Of a DNA stretch of 64,000 nucleotides, positions 1 to 14,700 are shown piece by piece. Position 1 is the stretch's first letter. Every line of letters begins with the position of its first letter. This stretch comes from Trichoplax adhaerens. Lineage: Eukaryota; Placozoa; Uniplacotomia; Trichoplacea; Trichoplacidae. The stretch lies in assembly GCF_000150275.1 (NCBI RefSeq), contig NW_002060958.1, positions 1,495,225 to 1,559,224 on the forward strand, read 5' to 3'. The notes under the pieces were generated by a model that ran no database searches, had not been told where the DNA came from, and saw only the letters and a program-made list of their open reading frames with translations. Both the position numbers and the translations under genes were made by a program.

Positions 1-1560
1 GCTAGCTTGCTAATATTAATTAATCGGAAAGCATATTCAACGATTAGTGCAATAAACGATACCAGAAAACAAATTCTAACTTGGTAGATTTCGAATCTTT
101 AAGTTGTTTAGCAGATTTTGATGTGTCAGCAAGATAGAGCTTTTAACATGAAAACATAATACTGGCCAATTTGGATAACAAGACAAGGATTTTACCATCG
201 ATTTTCCCATACTCGTCGATGTCATTTTTTCGTCTCAGAATTAGTTATTATTGTTAATTTTATTTGCACGATTCATTAAAAGCATTCACTTATAATATTT
301 AATGGATATTAATGACTCGTTATTTCTCTTCCGTCACAGAATTAGTCTGTCAATATTTTTTCTATTTTGATGATCCATTGGAGGATTTTATTTATAGTTT
401 TGAAGGATAACCGGAATAGAAAGGGCTTACCACCCGCTATAAATAAACTATATAGTCTTAAATTAGGACAATCGAGTACAGTTTTTGGTGCTAGATACTA
501 TTAGGAATTACTCATAGTTCAAGAAAGTAGAGCAGTCAACATCCATGTGTACTGTGTAAAATTTAATTAGATTATAATTGTGAAGAGTTCGAAAAGAATT
601 TTACGATTACTAAATTTCACAACAAGCTAATTGAATAAAGTGCCAAGTCAATTTGCTAAAGAATCATACGCGAAAAAGTGCAAACGAACAAATGATTGCA
701 ACGATTTCATGATAACGGAAATAGAGCAAACAGTCTAAAAGAAGCAGAAATTACGATACTATATTTAGCTTGGTAAAATCAGTCGAGATGTGGAAACGAT
801 GGCAACGATTGCATGAGTAATATAAATAAAGCAAGTAGTAATCGATTTATCTTTTCATTCGTTATGAATAATTTTAAAGTTGGCATCAACATGCTGATCC
901 AAGTGTTATAAAGAGTAAAATCAGACTCTCTTATGTTGTTAAATAGTCAATGACGGAACTTAGTGAACTAAAATTATTACACAAGATAGGTATATTACTG
1001 TTGAAAATGCATGATTAGATTAAAAATCACTTATGGAATAGATCAAGCGATAGCTACATATAAGAATGGGCATTAAGCATACAAGAGGAAGTAAAGAATC
1101 TATTGGATTACTTCTGCCTGACTCCATCATTGAATTAGTTCGAAATAAAAAAACTATTTCTCTTCATTGACTTGTAGTATCCAAGATATTGTAAGTTACC
1201 TTAGCTCTTTTCAGCTTGGAAAATAAAATCATGGAAAAAGAAAGGAGTGGATCCAGCGGTGTGAGAGAGAAAATGAACTGATGTGTGACATCGGGATGGT
1301 CTATAAAATTGTCCTGATTAGAGTCAGAAAATACAGTAGATGACAGCCATCAAAAGTAGAGAATGGAATAATCCAGGCAGCCTTGCCGATCTTTGGGTGT
1401 TAATAGGTTCATTATCTCAGCGGAAGTTGAAAACTAATTGAACTTGGATAATGACAGAAATGTTATTCAGCTGTAAAATATTCGGATTGGTTGATTGGTG
1501 TCATGATCGGATACTTCTACAATAATCATCGATAACCCTGCTGCAAAATCTTTTCGATCT
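1..1560. other. AT-rich intergenic DNA, no gene seen
   Basis: No open frame with protein-like composition and no splice-linked exon chain was found on either strand. The sequence is AT-rich and rich in stop codons. Towards its right end it grades into the degenerate tandem array that follows. Confidence 0.5.
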
Positions 1561-4500
1561 GTGATATCGCATAGAATGATTGAGCAAATTGTATCAACCT
1601 TTTGACTAGGTTGGAACTAATGATAGTAACTTTTCTCCATTATAACAAGACAATTAGCTTTCTCGAAACAGAAGAAGTTAGACAGTAAGCATTCTACAAT
1701 AACTTTTTCATTTTGCAAGTCAATGCGTTACTCGTTGAATTCTTGTCAAGCCAATTTATTTTAGTCTATCATTTTGTATAAGTTTGCATAGCGTTAGATT
1801 CTTCATTTTTTCCGTCATAACAACAGAAATAACGCTATCGGAAGACAAGAAGTTGGAGAGTAAGCATATTCTTATATTATATCAAATCGAAAGTAAATCT
1901 CTAGTTGATTGCATTATTCTCTAATTAATTTATTCTGATCGATCACCGCAGACTTGTATTCGGTTTCTTTTGCATAAGTACAGAGTTTGAGGAAACCACA
2001 GAAATAACGTTATGTAAGGACCAGAAGTTGGAGAGTAAAAAATTCTCCTTTGCTATTTCATGTGGAAAGTGTAGGCCATGTTCATTGATTATTTTGTGTC
2101 ATCATCAATCTATTCTAGTCTGCTACATTCTATGCAATTTCTTTGGGATTGTCATAGAGTTGATTACATCTTTTTCCGTCCGAATAACTACAATAATACT
2201 ATTGCAAGACAAGAAATTGGAGAGTAAAAATATTCGTGCTCTCTGCCATATCGAAAGTAAAGAAGGCCTTGGCTATTGAATTATTCTTAAACTAATTGAT
2301 TCGAATCTTTCATTTCAGACTTGTATTCGGTTTCTTAGTATAACTACAGAGTTTGGAAGTAGTAACAGAAACAACGATAGCTAAATACAAGAAGTTGGAA
2401 AGTAAAACTTTCCTTATGCTATTTCAAGAGGAAAGTAAAAAGCCTTGTTCATTAGTCTGCCACCTTACATTAGGTTTTCGTTAGCCATAGACTTCGTTAG
2501 CCATAGACTTAAACTTAATCATTCTCCGTTAGAACATTAGAAAATAACGTTATTGCAAGACAAGAAGTATCACTTCAGACTTGTATTCGGTTTTTTTGTA
2601 TCACTACAGCACCTGGAGTAACAAGAGAAACACTTTCTCTTATGCCATTTCATGTTAATGTAAGGCCTTATTCATTGAATGATCATAAATTATATATATG
2701 CAATATAATTAATCTGTTCTAGTCTTCCAGCTTACATTAGGTTTCTTTGGTAGTCATGGAATTAGGATTAATTATTTTTCGTTAGAACAACAGAAGTAAC
2801 GCTATTGCTAAGCAAGAAGTATCATTTCAGACATGGATAAGGTTTCTTTTGCATCACTGCAGTGTTTGGGGATAACAACAGAAACAACGATAGCTAAATA
2901 CAAAAACTTGGAGAGTATAAATTTTCTTAGGCTATTCCATGTGGAAGCACAGACCTTGTTCATGAAATTATAATAAATTATATATATCATAATTAATCTG
3001 TTCTAGTTTGCCACCTTACATTAGCTTTTTTGGACGTAGCCATAGATTTAGGCTTAATCATTTTCCGTTTCAATCATAAAAATAACGCTGTTGCAAGACA
3101 AGAAATTGGAGTAAGAATATTCTTATGCTGTCATCGAAAATAAAGGCCTTGGTCATTGAATTATTTTAGAACCAATTTGTTGTGGTCGATAATTTAATAT
3201 TCGATTTCTTTTGCTTAGCAATCGAGTTTGTAGGTCATTTCCCCTCATAGAGCAACAGAAACAACCCTATTTATTTGGAAAGTCAAGGCCTTACTCACTG
3301 ATCTATTCAATAATACATATCTATAATTAAGCCATTTATTGTAGTTTACCACCTAATATTCGATTTTTTTACGCTTAGCAATCGAATTTGCGGGGATTTT
3401 TTTCCCCTTTATAGAGTAGCAGAAGCAAGGATTTCTATATAGCATGTAAAGACCTTATTGATTGATTGATTCACAAATTCAAAAATCCGTTGCTGTCTAC
3501 AACCTAATGTTCCATTTCTTATGTATAGGAATCGAGTTTACGATTATTCTTTCCCTATAAAGTAAAGAAAAACAATGCTATCTGACACGTCAAAGTTGTA
3601 TAGTAGAAACCATTTTTCCATGGCATTTTTCTAGTCTATCCCCAATATCAAATTTCTTTTGCAATCCTAGACACTTTTAGGGAAACTCTTTTCTTATCAT
3701 TTTTTCCCTATAAAGTAAGAGAAACAACACTATCGGACAAGTCAAAATTGGATAGTAGAAATGACTTTTCTATGTCATTCTTCTAGTCTATCCCAATTGT
3801 CAAATTCTTGGCAACGCTAGACAGTTTTAGGAAACTCTTTTCTTTTATAGCTACAGAAATAATGCTATTTCTAGAGAAGAAGTCAGAGAGTGACATTTTT
3901 CTAGATCATTACAATCACTGATGAGCACAGTCGGTTTCTTTTGCATCATAATCCAGTTTTATCTACTCTTTCTCTTCTAACGGCAGAAAAAATGATTTCT
4001 TAAAAGTCAAAGTTAGGTAGTTTAAATGATTTTATAGTATTCTTTCCATCGATCAGCTAAAGTTCGATTTTATCTGCAATGGTAGAACATTTTAGGGGTA
4101 TTTCTTTTCCATTATAGCAAGAGAAACAACAATATCTCTAGAGGCGAAGTTGGATAGTGGAAATTTTTTTCACTCTATTCTGCTAGTCTGTTGCCTAAGA
4201 TGACTTTTCTACTGAGCGAGGAGTTTAAGCAAACTCGTTCTATTCCAACAGCGAAACAGCGATATCTTAGAATGCAATTGGAATAGTAGAATTTTCCTAC
4301 GATATTCTTATTGCATAAGGAAGAGTGACTTTTCTTCCGCATAACTGTGGAGATTTTACCGAATTCCTCTCTGTTCCAACAACCAAAAATAAGATATTCT
4401 AGAGTGCAAGTGGGATAGAATTTTCCTGTGACATTGTTATTGTAAAAGAAAGAATGACTTTTCTTCTGGATAACTGTGGGGATTTTATCGAATTCTTTTC

Positions 4501-6500
4501 TATTCCAACGACCTAAAATAAGATAGCTTAGAAAGCAAGAAGAATAGTAGAATTTTCCTATAATATTCTAATTTCAATAGTAAGCATCTTGATTATTGAA
4601 TTATACCACGTCTACCAGATCCGTAAAACTAATTACTGGTAAATTCATTGTAGTGTATCACCTAAAAGATTTCCTTCACATGCTATCGAGTTTAGGAGAA
4701 CCATTTTCCATTCAAACAACAGATATCTTACTATAAAAGTTTTTTAGTACACCATTCTTGTTTCAAAAGCAACGATCTTGCTAATTAAATTATCCGCTAA
4801 TAAACCCAATGTAGCGTATCACTTCAACGATTTTTAGCAAAGCTCTTAACTTTAAAGTCAACATGAACAGAAATAGGGCTATTTCACGAATAGAAGATGA
4901 ATAGTAGAATTTCTCAATGATATTCTATTTTAAAGTAAAAATGTCACTAATTCAATTAGCCTGTAAGCAATCCGATATAGCGTATCGTTGAAAAGATTTC
5001 TTTTACATCGCTTAGAGTGTACGCCACCCAGTGAAAGAAATATTGCTATTTCAAAGGGAGAAGATAAATAGTTGAGTTTTCCATTGGATAGCAGAAATAG
5101 CATCATTTCAAAATGGAAGATGAATAGTAGGAATATTCCTTTGACAATCTCATTTTAAAACGAAGGAGCTTGTTAATTGAATTATCCTATAGCAAATCCA
5201 TTGTAGTCTATTGCTTAAAAGATTTCTTTTGCATATCTCTGGAGTTTCGGGCAACCATTGACAAAATAACGATATCTAAAAGGGAGAAGATCTAGAGTAG
5301 AGTCTCTCTTTAATAATCCCATTTTATAAGAAAGAATTTTGATCGCTGAAAGATTCTACAACTAATTTGTTGTAGAATATTGCCTAAACGAATTTGTTAT
5401 AGCTTTATAGTTTACAGCAATTACTAACAGAAATGACGATATCTCAAGGGGAGAAGATCTAGAGAAGACTTTCTCGTTGATAATCTCATTTTATAAGTAA
5501 CGATTCTTTTTATCGAATTATTCTTTAATCAATCTGTTGTAGAATATCGTCTGAATGAATTTGTTATAACTCTAGAGGTTCGGGCAACCATTGACAGAAC
5601 GAAGGATATCTCAAGCGGAGAAAATTTACAGTAGACTTTTTCTTTGACAATCTTACCTTATATGTATAGAACCTTATTTATTGAATTACTTTAAAGCCAA
5701 TTTGTTGCTGTATAGTATTTCTGAAACGAATTTGTTATAACTCTAGAGTTTAGGGCAACCATTGACCGAAGGAGCGATATCTCAAGTGAAGAAGATTAAG
5801 AGTAGAGTTTCTCTTCGACTATCTTATTTTATAAGTAAGGAATCTTATTCATTGAATTATTCTACGACCAATCCGTTGTAGAAGATGGCCTAAGCGGATT
5901 GTTATAAATTTAAAGTTTTAGCGTAGTTACTGTAGGAAATAGAGATATCTCAAGAGTAGATGACTTATACTAGGAGTATTCCTTTTTTCAAAGATAATTC
6001 CTCTGTCACCAATCCGTTCTAGTTGATCACTTGAAAGTTATTTTATCCAGCGACATGTTAAACATTTTCACTCATCACCTCGGAAACGACAATTTATCAT
6101 AAGTCAAAGTTAGTAGAAGGAGTTTTCTTATGAAATTTATTTAGTTTATTGCCCAATTCAATTTCTTATGCCTAGGTATGTAATTTCTCTCATCACAACA
6201 AAAATAATAAATACTTCAACTGTAGGTATTGGATAGAACTCTCATATAAGGGATTATTCAATATCATCCATCTCGACTATCCCTTCATCAGTTTCTTTTG
6301 CCTAGCTATCGAGTTAAAGGGAGTCCATCTCCCCATTATAACAACCCAACTATTAATATCCTATCGTCCAGAGATTGAAAGTAGGCATTTTCCCATGATG
6401 TTCTCATTTCAAAGGAAAGTCAATGTTGATAACATGATTGGGCAACATAATTAATCTGTAGTAATCTATCACTTATTGGGTTTTATTTTTGCGTAGTGAT
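1560..6500. repeat. Degenerate tandem array, ~160-190 bp monomers
   Basis: A recurring block, with consensus pieces such as AACAGAAATAACGCTAT and ACAAGAAGTTGGAGAGTAA followed by a TTGAATTATTC..AATTTGTTGTAG-like segment, returns about every 160-190 bp. Examples are the GTTGGAGAG-like landmark near 1851, 2026, 2214 and 2390, and the GGAGAAGAT landmark near 5289, 5449, 5615 and 5787. I estimate 25-30 copies. Divergence is high, and units at the two ends are related only through intermediates, which suggests an old local expansion. The short open frames inside are not conserved between copies and are not called as genes. Confidence 0.8.
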
Positions 6501-6955
6501 TGCGTTAAGGTGAGAGAAGTGCCTGGACAGAAAGTGTGAACTAAATAAATAATTCCAGTCTAGTAAGGATTATCCTTGCAATGCTTTCTTCTAGGCCTAT
6601 CTAGCCTTCTTAGTTTTCGTATTAGTGCATTAGTCAGCATGATCATGTGTCGATGCTGTAAGCGATTATTCCTCTACGCTCGGAAAGATTTTAAATTTAA
6701 AACAGGACATCAGGGGTACATTTGTAGAAGTCCATGGTCATGGTATAACTAGGACTCCTTTAGGAGGCGATACCAGATAGGAGGATGATCATTTGTCCAA
6801 ATCGAATCTATATTTGACGGCTATTTCAGGTACAAACTCTATTGGAACGAATTACTTTCTTCAAGGGTTTTCTACAAGCTATATAGTGTCAGTGATGCTG
6901 TTCTTGACTACTTTAATATCGATTAATGGATGGGATAGAGCATTATGCTATTATA
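6500..6955. other. Intergenic, no gene seen
   Basis: Between two tandem arrays. An open frame that begins near 6793 runs into the next array, has no recognisable motif and is not supported as a gene. Confidence 0.4.
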
Positions 6956-7680
6956 AATTCGATGAAAACCCCTGTAGGAAGAGAGACAGCAGGATGAAAA
7001 TCGATTATCATTTTACTAAACCGATATTAGATTCAATGCTCAAGTGGGAGATTGAATGCAGAAACCTCTTGCTACGATAGTGTTAGTCTCGATACATGAG
7101 ATAGCCATTTTTCTGCAACGACTGATTAATTATAGTCATCATGGCTGCCCAAGGATTTAGAATAGGGCGATGCTACAACTAAAATGCCTGTTGAGAAGGA
7201 TAGAGACTATAGATGAAAGAAGAAATGGAGGAACAAGCCGAAATTATTGTTGCGAGTGAAATACCTGTAGAAGGAGAGAAACTATAGAGGTAACAAGAAA
7301 TGAAGAAGTAACCTGAAATAGTGGTTACAATTAAAATGCCTGTAGATGAAGACAGATGAAGATATCAAGGAATCAAATTTAAATTATTGTTACAAATGAA
7401 ATATAAGTAAAAGAAGAGACTGTAGACGTAAGAAGAAATGTAACAGCAATCTGAAATAGTACTCACAATTAAAATACTTGCATAGAGACTGTAAATGGAA
7501 GAAGAAATGAAATGAAGGAGCAAACTAAAATTGTTTGTTGCAATTAAAATGTCTGTACAGGAAGAGAGACTAGGAATAGAAGAAACAATCTTAAATAGTT
7601 GTTGTAAACGAAATTTTCTGTAGAAGGAGATAGACTGTGGATGAAAAAAGAAATAAAGGAACAAGCTTCCATCTCATTAA
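6955..7680. repeat. Tandem array, ~65-80 bp units
   Basis: About eight to ten copies of a unit built on AAAATGCCTGTAGAAGGAGA, then GACTATAGATGAAAGAAGAAATG, then a GAAATTATTGTTACAA-type tail. Copies begin near 6960, 7175, 7255, 7335, 7395, 7470, 7545 and 7610. Units differ by substitutions and small indels. The long minus-strand open frame here is a by-product of the purine-rich repeat. Confidence 0.75.
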
Positions 7681-10300
7681 AAATCCTTGGAAAGTTTTTG
7701 TCAATAATCTCCATCAATCATGCTATACGTACATTACTCGAGAAATAATATCAATCTTGATGAATTTCTCCTAATTCATAAAATGATGTGAATACATTTT
7801 TAAAATAAAATTAATGTAGATTAATGAAAAGCGAAGCGAAGAACAAATTGTTGATGGAATGGGCATAAAATCCAATTAAAGGGATGTTAGATAGTTGGGA
7901 AGAATAAAATTGGATGATAGCGTGTCTGCAATCACAATGAATGTCTTTGGATGGATATTATCGTGAAAGTAAATCATTTAAAAACTCTTTCTATTTTCTT
8001 CTGGTTTTACTACCCTTCACCAAAACATCCATTTACATTTCTTTTACATAAGAATAGTACATGTTTTCTAATAATGAGAGAATTTGCTATAAAGAAATGG
8101 ACTGATCTTCTATTACTGCTCGTTAAAAATACGAATCATATCATTCTTACTTAAGAATTACTTGTAATGTCATATACAATCATGACAGCAAGAGAATTAA
8201 TCAGTTGTGATGATGAAAAAGGGTAGAAAGGATGACTGTGAACATGGTAAATTACATCGTTTAATGATATGGTAATAACACCAAGTTGGACCAGTTTTTC
8301 TCTGCTATTGGAAGAACCATCATGGATTTAATCACTGGATTATTCATTCATTGATCCTTGATAATACATCAACGATCGACAAATTTATTCCCACCTTCAC
8401 CATAATACGATGATTCCTTGTTGTCAAGGACCAATGATCAAATTTAATAAGCGTTAAAGTTGCTATTTTTTCTACCGTTGCTAGACAACATTTTTATTTT
8501 TATTTTAGAACCATTTTCCCATCTTGCACTTAGATCCATTGGACAAGAAATGAATCAAACTGATTATAAGATATAATGATAGTTTTCAATTTTGCCTTAC
8601 CTACTGGATGGGTGATTCCACAGCACTATCTTGCTTCCACTATTAAAATGGATCCATGCAATCGATTTAGAAATACAAGCAGTCGACACGAGATGATGGC
8701 CAATAGAAGAGAATCAACAGGGATAAAAGGTAGTAGTAAGATTGATTCTGTTTAACTTTTTCATTCAACGTATCAAAAGGCGGCTTAAAACATAACAAAC
8801 TAAACAAGTCAGAAAACAGTAGCTAACTCAACTGGAGATAATTGAATAACTCGAGCAAGCCTGTTCAATCGGTCTTACTATCACAACAAGTGCAGCCTTT
8901 TTTTCTTTCAGTTTCTTACTTTCTTGTGTATGTATGTGTATGTGTGTTGTTATTTTATTTGATTTACAGTAGAAGTATTTTGGTATAGATGGCAGACTTT
9001 AAAGAGGCAAGAGAGAGCTACACCAGGCATACACACATGTTTCACATCCTGTCTTTCTTTAGCCCGTCTACTACCAAAATAGATAGAAAGGTCAGCGCTA
9101 GGAATACATCGACTAAACCAACCTAAACATCAGATGGATAACAAGTTGAAATCAAGTAAAATTGATGCTGAATTGGTATACCAGTAAAATTGAATAAGTT
9201 ATTGTCATGCGATGAAGAGCAATGGTAATCGATTGCATTGACATCAATACAGACCATGGACTCATTAATAGCTTGATGATTATTCTTCAACTCTCTTTTC
9301 CATCCTATCCATTCTGTCTTGCTATTTTTCTACCTGATTGATTCTTTTCTTTATCATTCGAGGATGGTAATAAATTAACAATGATGTATCTATTGTTATT
9401 CGACGTTGTTAAGGCGATCATCTATTGTATTAATAAAGATATTGTTATGTTAATGATCGTTATCTAGCGTACAACAATAGAGTAGAACAATAGATAAAAT
9501 TAATTAGGAAATGATGATTCTTTTATCAACAATCCTTGGCTAGCTATTTCAATGATGGTTATTCTATTCAAGAGTAACTTTTCTTTTGGTTTACATGCCT
9601 AGCAATAGGACAATAATGCAAATGCTTTCTTCTACATGGCGATGCTTGGAAATGGCCATCCTATTCGCTGGATTAGTGCAAGAATAGATCTATTCGATGG
9701 GACTCGATGACGTTGGATAAAAGATATCCATTCTCTTCTTTCCAGTTAAGGTAATTTTCTCTTCCATTTTACTCTATTCAATGGTCTATTTGCAGTTAGA
9801 GCTATCATCTTCTATTATAAATGTCAATTGTCGTCTGTTATCGAGATATGATTATGCCACACTCAGGATTCCCTCCTTTCATGTTTATTTCTATTTACTT
9901 GACCTTATAGGATAAGGTTATAGTACTAGCGGAAACGCACTTTCTATTTCAGTCAAATCCAATGTCCAATCAGCTTTGATTGAGTGCTAAATGGAATCGG
10001 TGATGATGTTGAATCAATGAATTAATTCAATGTTTGAATAGCTGAACAGCCTGCTATAATAGACGAATACTTATCGACTACAGTTGGTGTACATGTCTAC
10101 GATACTAACTTGTCCACGTAGTTCGTTCTCTATTTTGCCAGAAGTCAAACTCCATTGGAAAAGGTTACGAGTATGAACTTAAAGGAAAGGATGACTGTGT
10201 TTCTTCCATAACATCAAAGCCATGATAGTAGCTGGGCAATCGAATAACCATAGAGAAGATAGCTTTGCTTCGCTTGATAGTGGCTTTATAATATAGTGTA
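7680..10300. other. Intergenic, no gene seen
   Basis: AT-rich sequence with scattered stops in all frames. I saw no splice-consistent exon chain, RNA gene or clear tandem repeat. Short open frames such as the one at 7951-8154 have low-complexity composition only. Confidence 0.45.
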
Positions 10301-11700
10301 CTACGTGTATTTAAAAAAAAACTGAGTTAATTGATAGCTAATCCCTTAAATCGAAAATCCTGCTTGCTTAGATTAACTTATGCGGTAGCACTCGATGCAC
10401 TTCTCTATATGAGCTCATATCCGTCATACTGGTAGGATATCGATTAACAACTAAAAGTACAGTGTAGTTTTGCTTCATTGATGACTATATAATCTCGTAA
10501 GAAAACTTGGGTATATTAATGGATAGGAATTTGAATCCACAGATGGGCATTTGTTCCTTCACAACTAAAATTAAGATAGAGATATCTATCGTAGTGATCT
10601 AACTTGATTTAGCAAATTGTGATGTGTTTTCGGCATGGAAACTTAGATGAATACTGCGGTACTGATGCGAAATTCCAAAAACCGAAAATGTAGCTTGATT
10701 TGAGTGACTGTTATCGAAAGAGACAGGCTTAAATGTATTCTAAATACAATTTTCAACCAAGGATAGACTATCCATAAACAATCTAAATGCATCTTCATTA
10801 GCTTGACTTTAATCTTATGTGGTGGACTCGATAAATTTTTCTGTTGATAAATTCCAATCAATGAATGATCTGTCCGTTAATAGTTGAAAGTATTACTTGA
10901 TTTGATGGATTAGCATCGAATAGGCCTAGTTGGAGTGGGTTTCTGAATAACAATTCCATCAGCAAGCAGGCTATCCGTTAATTTTAGACTCGGGTAACTT
11001 TTCTGAAGATAAATTCTGATCGATAGATGATTTATCCGATAATAGCTGGAACTATCGCTTGATTTGATTGACTTGTATCAGACAGAACTGGCTAGAGTGG
11101 GTTTCTGAATAGCAATTTCATCAACGAACAGGCTATCCGTTAATTATTAACGATCGAAAGTAGTTCTTAATTTGACAGACAGTAGCTCTACAGAAGTGAT
11201 CGGATATATTCCTGTACGCTAATTTAAATCAATTGATGCGCTATCCATAAAAAACTGAAAGTATAATTTGGTCGAATAAATAAGACCGGGTAGGGCATGG
11301 TTAATTGTATTTCTGAATACAAATTGAAATTAGTCAATTGTTGACGGATTTAAATTTTTATTCAAAAATTCATTCAAGCCTAGCAACCAAGTCGTATCTT
11401 TAGTAATTCGCCTATAAATTATCTATTGATTTGAATTAGCTTACCGAAATATTATACTCAAATCTATCCACAAGAATATTGGCAATCAAACATAAAACGT
11501 ACTTTCAGTTATTGAAACATGCATTGTTGACTAAGTTCAATTTGAATTCAAAAACACATCCAAGTCTATCAAACCAAGGCGTACATTTATTTATTCTCGT
11601 ATAAATTATCCAACGATTTGAATTCGTACACCGAAATAGGATACTCTGTTTATCCTACCTATAAGATCGTTTGTGTTCAATTATAAGATGCACTTTGATT
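10300..11700. repeat. Degenerate tandem array, ~160 bp units
   Basis: A unit containing GAGTGGGTTTCTGAATA, then CAGGCTATCCGTTAATT, then a TTGATTTGA motif recurs. The GAGTGG landmark is near 10933 and again near 11095, about 162 bp apart. More diverged relatives lie on both sides, with CTATCCATAAA and TTGAATACAAATT variants. Probably an old satellite-like expansion; the boundaries are approximate. Confidence 0.6.
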
Positions 11701-14700
11701 GATTAAAAAATACCCTATACCTTCAATACACTTGCCTAAACATATCTGCCAGTTTTTAACATAATTAATCAAGATTTTCGGTCCACACCTGACAGATTTA
11801 GTCAGAGATCACAAATCTGGCAAATTTGTTTGAACAAGTATCTTAAGTACCTATCCACTAACAATTACAAGTTGAACTCAACTTGAGTGGATATTATTTG
11901 TATATAATGAGATATAATGGAGGTGTTCAGTATATGAATGTTGAATGAACTAATCCACTAATCGTTATTTAGAAGGATCTTAATTGGATTGATAGAGTCT
12001 GTATATGCTTATGATAATCCTTTTCTGGGTATACCTGCAGCATAAATTTTACCCAATAATTAGTCTGATTTTATGATTTGGTTTAATTGACTATAGATGA
12101 ATATGTAAGGCTAGTACAGTTATGATCTTATTGGATAGGATATGTGTGTTGTTATGTAAAGGATTTTGAATCGGTAGGTAGGCTATCCCTTACGACTAAA
12201 TGAGCAATAGAATTTGATCAACTTAGACTTTGTAAACGAGTTCGGATTGGAGAATAGGCATCCATAATTTGAATTTAAACCGCTAGTATGATTTTTGATT
12301 TCATAACAGATTATAAGACTAATAGTAAAGTTAAATGTGTAACTAAATAGTGCTTAAAAATTAAAACCTGCCTTAGAAACCGAAAATTTAGCTTGATAGG
12401 ATAAATTTTTACTACTGGCACATCACTCTAACAGCAGTAGATGTGATTCGATTCAGTAGACTATTTACCATGTCAATAAATCAAGCATGTTTGATTTGAT
12501 TTGACTTAATGGGCTAAGAATACCATCATCGATATCATTTTGGATAGTAGCTGTGGAAAGAAACTTGGTAACTCTTAGTCTCCTTCTTGAATAAGTTTGC
12601 AAGACTATAAATGGTACATCATAGAAAAAATTGGACAATCAATACCATACAGAATCAGCTTTTTGTCTATTGCAATTTTAAAGGATAGAATACTGTTCAG
12701 GTTCTATATTATTGCAATAATCAATATAAAGTATCTTACATAGAATGAAGCTCGATAACTCCAAATTTTATTCTTTAAACGCTTATACAACACTTTAAAT
12801 TGTTTATCGCGGAAGAGATTATACCAAACAGAACCAGCTCTTTGCCTGCTACTATTACAGTATTATTAAGGATCCAATACTATTGCAATAATCAATGCCT
12901 GAAATCTTGTTATTACACTTTTAAACTACAAACATACGTGTATTGGACAATTTGGGACATTGGCCGCAACTTATATCTATCTGCCTAATATATATATTTA
13001 TCCGTCAAGAAATTTATAAAAGAAATAGTTGAAGGAATGGCTCGTATATTAAAACTGACAATTCGATACACTTCTTTCATTAGCAATACTGTCATGATTT
13101 ATTAGACTAACCGATTGACTTGAACTAGTATAAATAAAATTAATTTTAAATTGTTACTAAGTAAATTCCTAATTACAGTAAATCAACGGAAAAGGATTCA
13201 CATCCAAATGACATTTCATATTGTTATTAGGCCGGATTGGAACAAAAATGATACAGAGAGCAAAACGTACTTCAAGCATAAATAATAAAAGAATTAAAAA
13301 ATAAATACATGAACGAAATAATGAAATGATCTTCAAATCAATAATAAATTGTTAATAACTATTGCAAGCCGACAAAATTTCGAATACAATGAAATGAATT
13401 GTGCTTATGAAAGCAAAAAACATTCATGTTTTTCATTCTTGATTGAAGGTAATTAAAAAAATTAACATAGGGTTACCGACCATTGTTGTTGCTTATGATT
13501 AATTGATTGTGCCAATGAAGTTTATAATTAAATTATTTTCAGAATCATCGGTCTTCTTCAATTATTTTAAATATATTACATACCGGTAGCCGGTAGTGAT
13601 CATACCTCTACTTTCTAAAATAGTACGACTACAGCTTAAGAATTGATTAAATCCAAAATTTGAAATGAATGCTCACCACTCTTTCCTTAAACTGCCTAGG
13701 CTTCTAAAATAGTACTGATTAAGAATTTATAGATTGAATTAATAGTCGATTTTGATGAGTATTGGCTACTTTTACTTAATAAGTCTAAAATTCAAAAATT
13801 GTTAACTAATTTTCGTAAAATACGTTCATCATGGATTTTAAAATGGCTATCGGTAGCAATGATTTTTCATTATCACACTTAAGTATCGAAATTTCATGAT
13901 CAAAGTTCATGAATTAATTTAATTATAGATAAGTAGATGTAAATTTATCACTTTCCTTCATCACGAAACACGACTATGTTTCCAAAATGCTATTGACTAA
14001 CAGTTATAAACTAATCAAATACTAGAAATGCATATATTTATCATGACCGGATTTTTAAAACTGTTGACCTGCAGTCATAAATTGAATTAATGAAAGATTA
14101 CAAATGCACTCTGATTATTCTTATTCCACGCCTAAGACTCTAAAACTGGACAGAATAAAGTCCATGAGTTATATTCTTTGCAGATTATAAATCCATGCTA
14201 ATTGTTTTACAATCAGGCCTAAATTTTCAAAATCAAAATGGGCCTGACTAAAAATAATTCCTAAATTAAATTAATCCTACGCAGTTATTTGCTACTGATT
14301 TATTAAAGTTGTCCTAGTTCATAGAATGATGCTGGTTTATAAATTGAATTATTCCTATTCGCTACTAAACTATCTATCCATACTAGTCATCTTTATGTTA
14401 CTATGGCAGAGTAATGTCGATTAAAATTTTATAAATTAACTTATTCCTATACAGTAGAGGTATATTCATGCGGCTCACCTTATCCTTAAATATGGTTCTG
14501 TTTCCTCACCGTAATTTCAATACTGTGCAGACTAAAATTAAATTATTCCTTCTTTATTCGTCTATACTTATTTTTCCGCTATTATCGTGTTACTATTTTC
14601 CTGAAAACAGGCGACTAACCACTGTATCACAACAAGATTCTATATAGAGGCATTCCTATCTTGTTTTGATAGATAATACAGCAAGTTATTTACTGATAAG

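Noticed and set aside
7365-7664. 99-residue minus-strand frame rich in Phe, Ser and Tyr
   Set aside because: Complement of a purine-rich tandem repeat; low complexity and no family signature.
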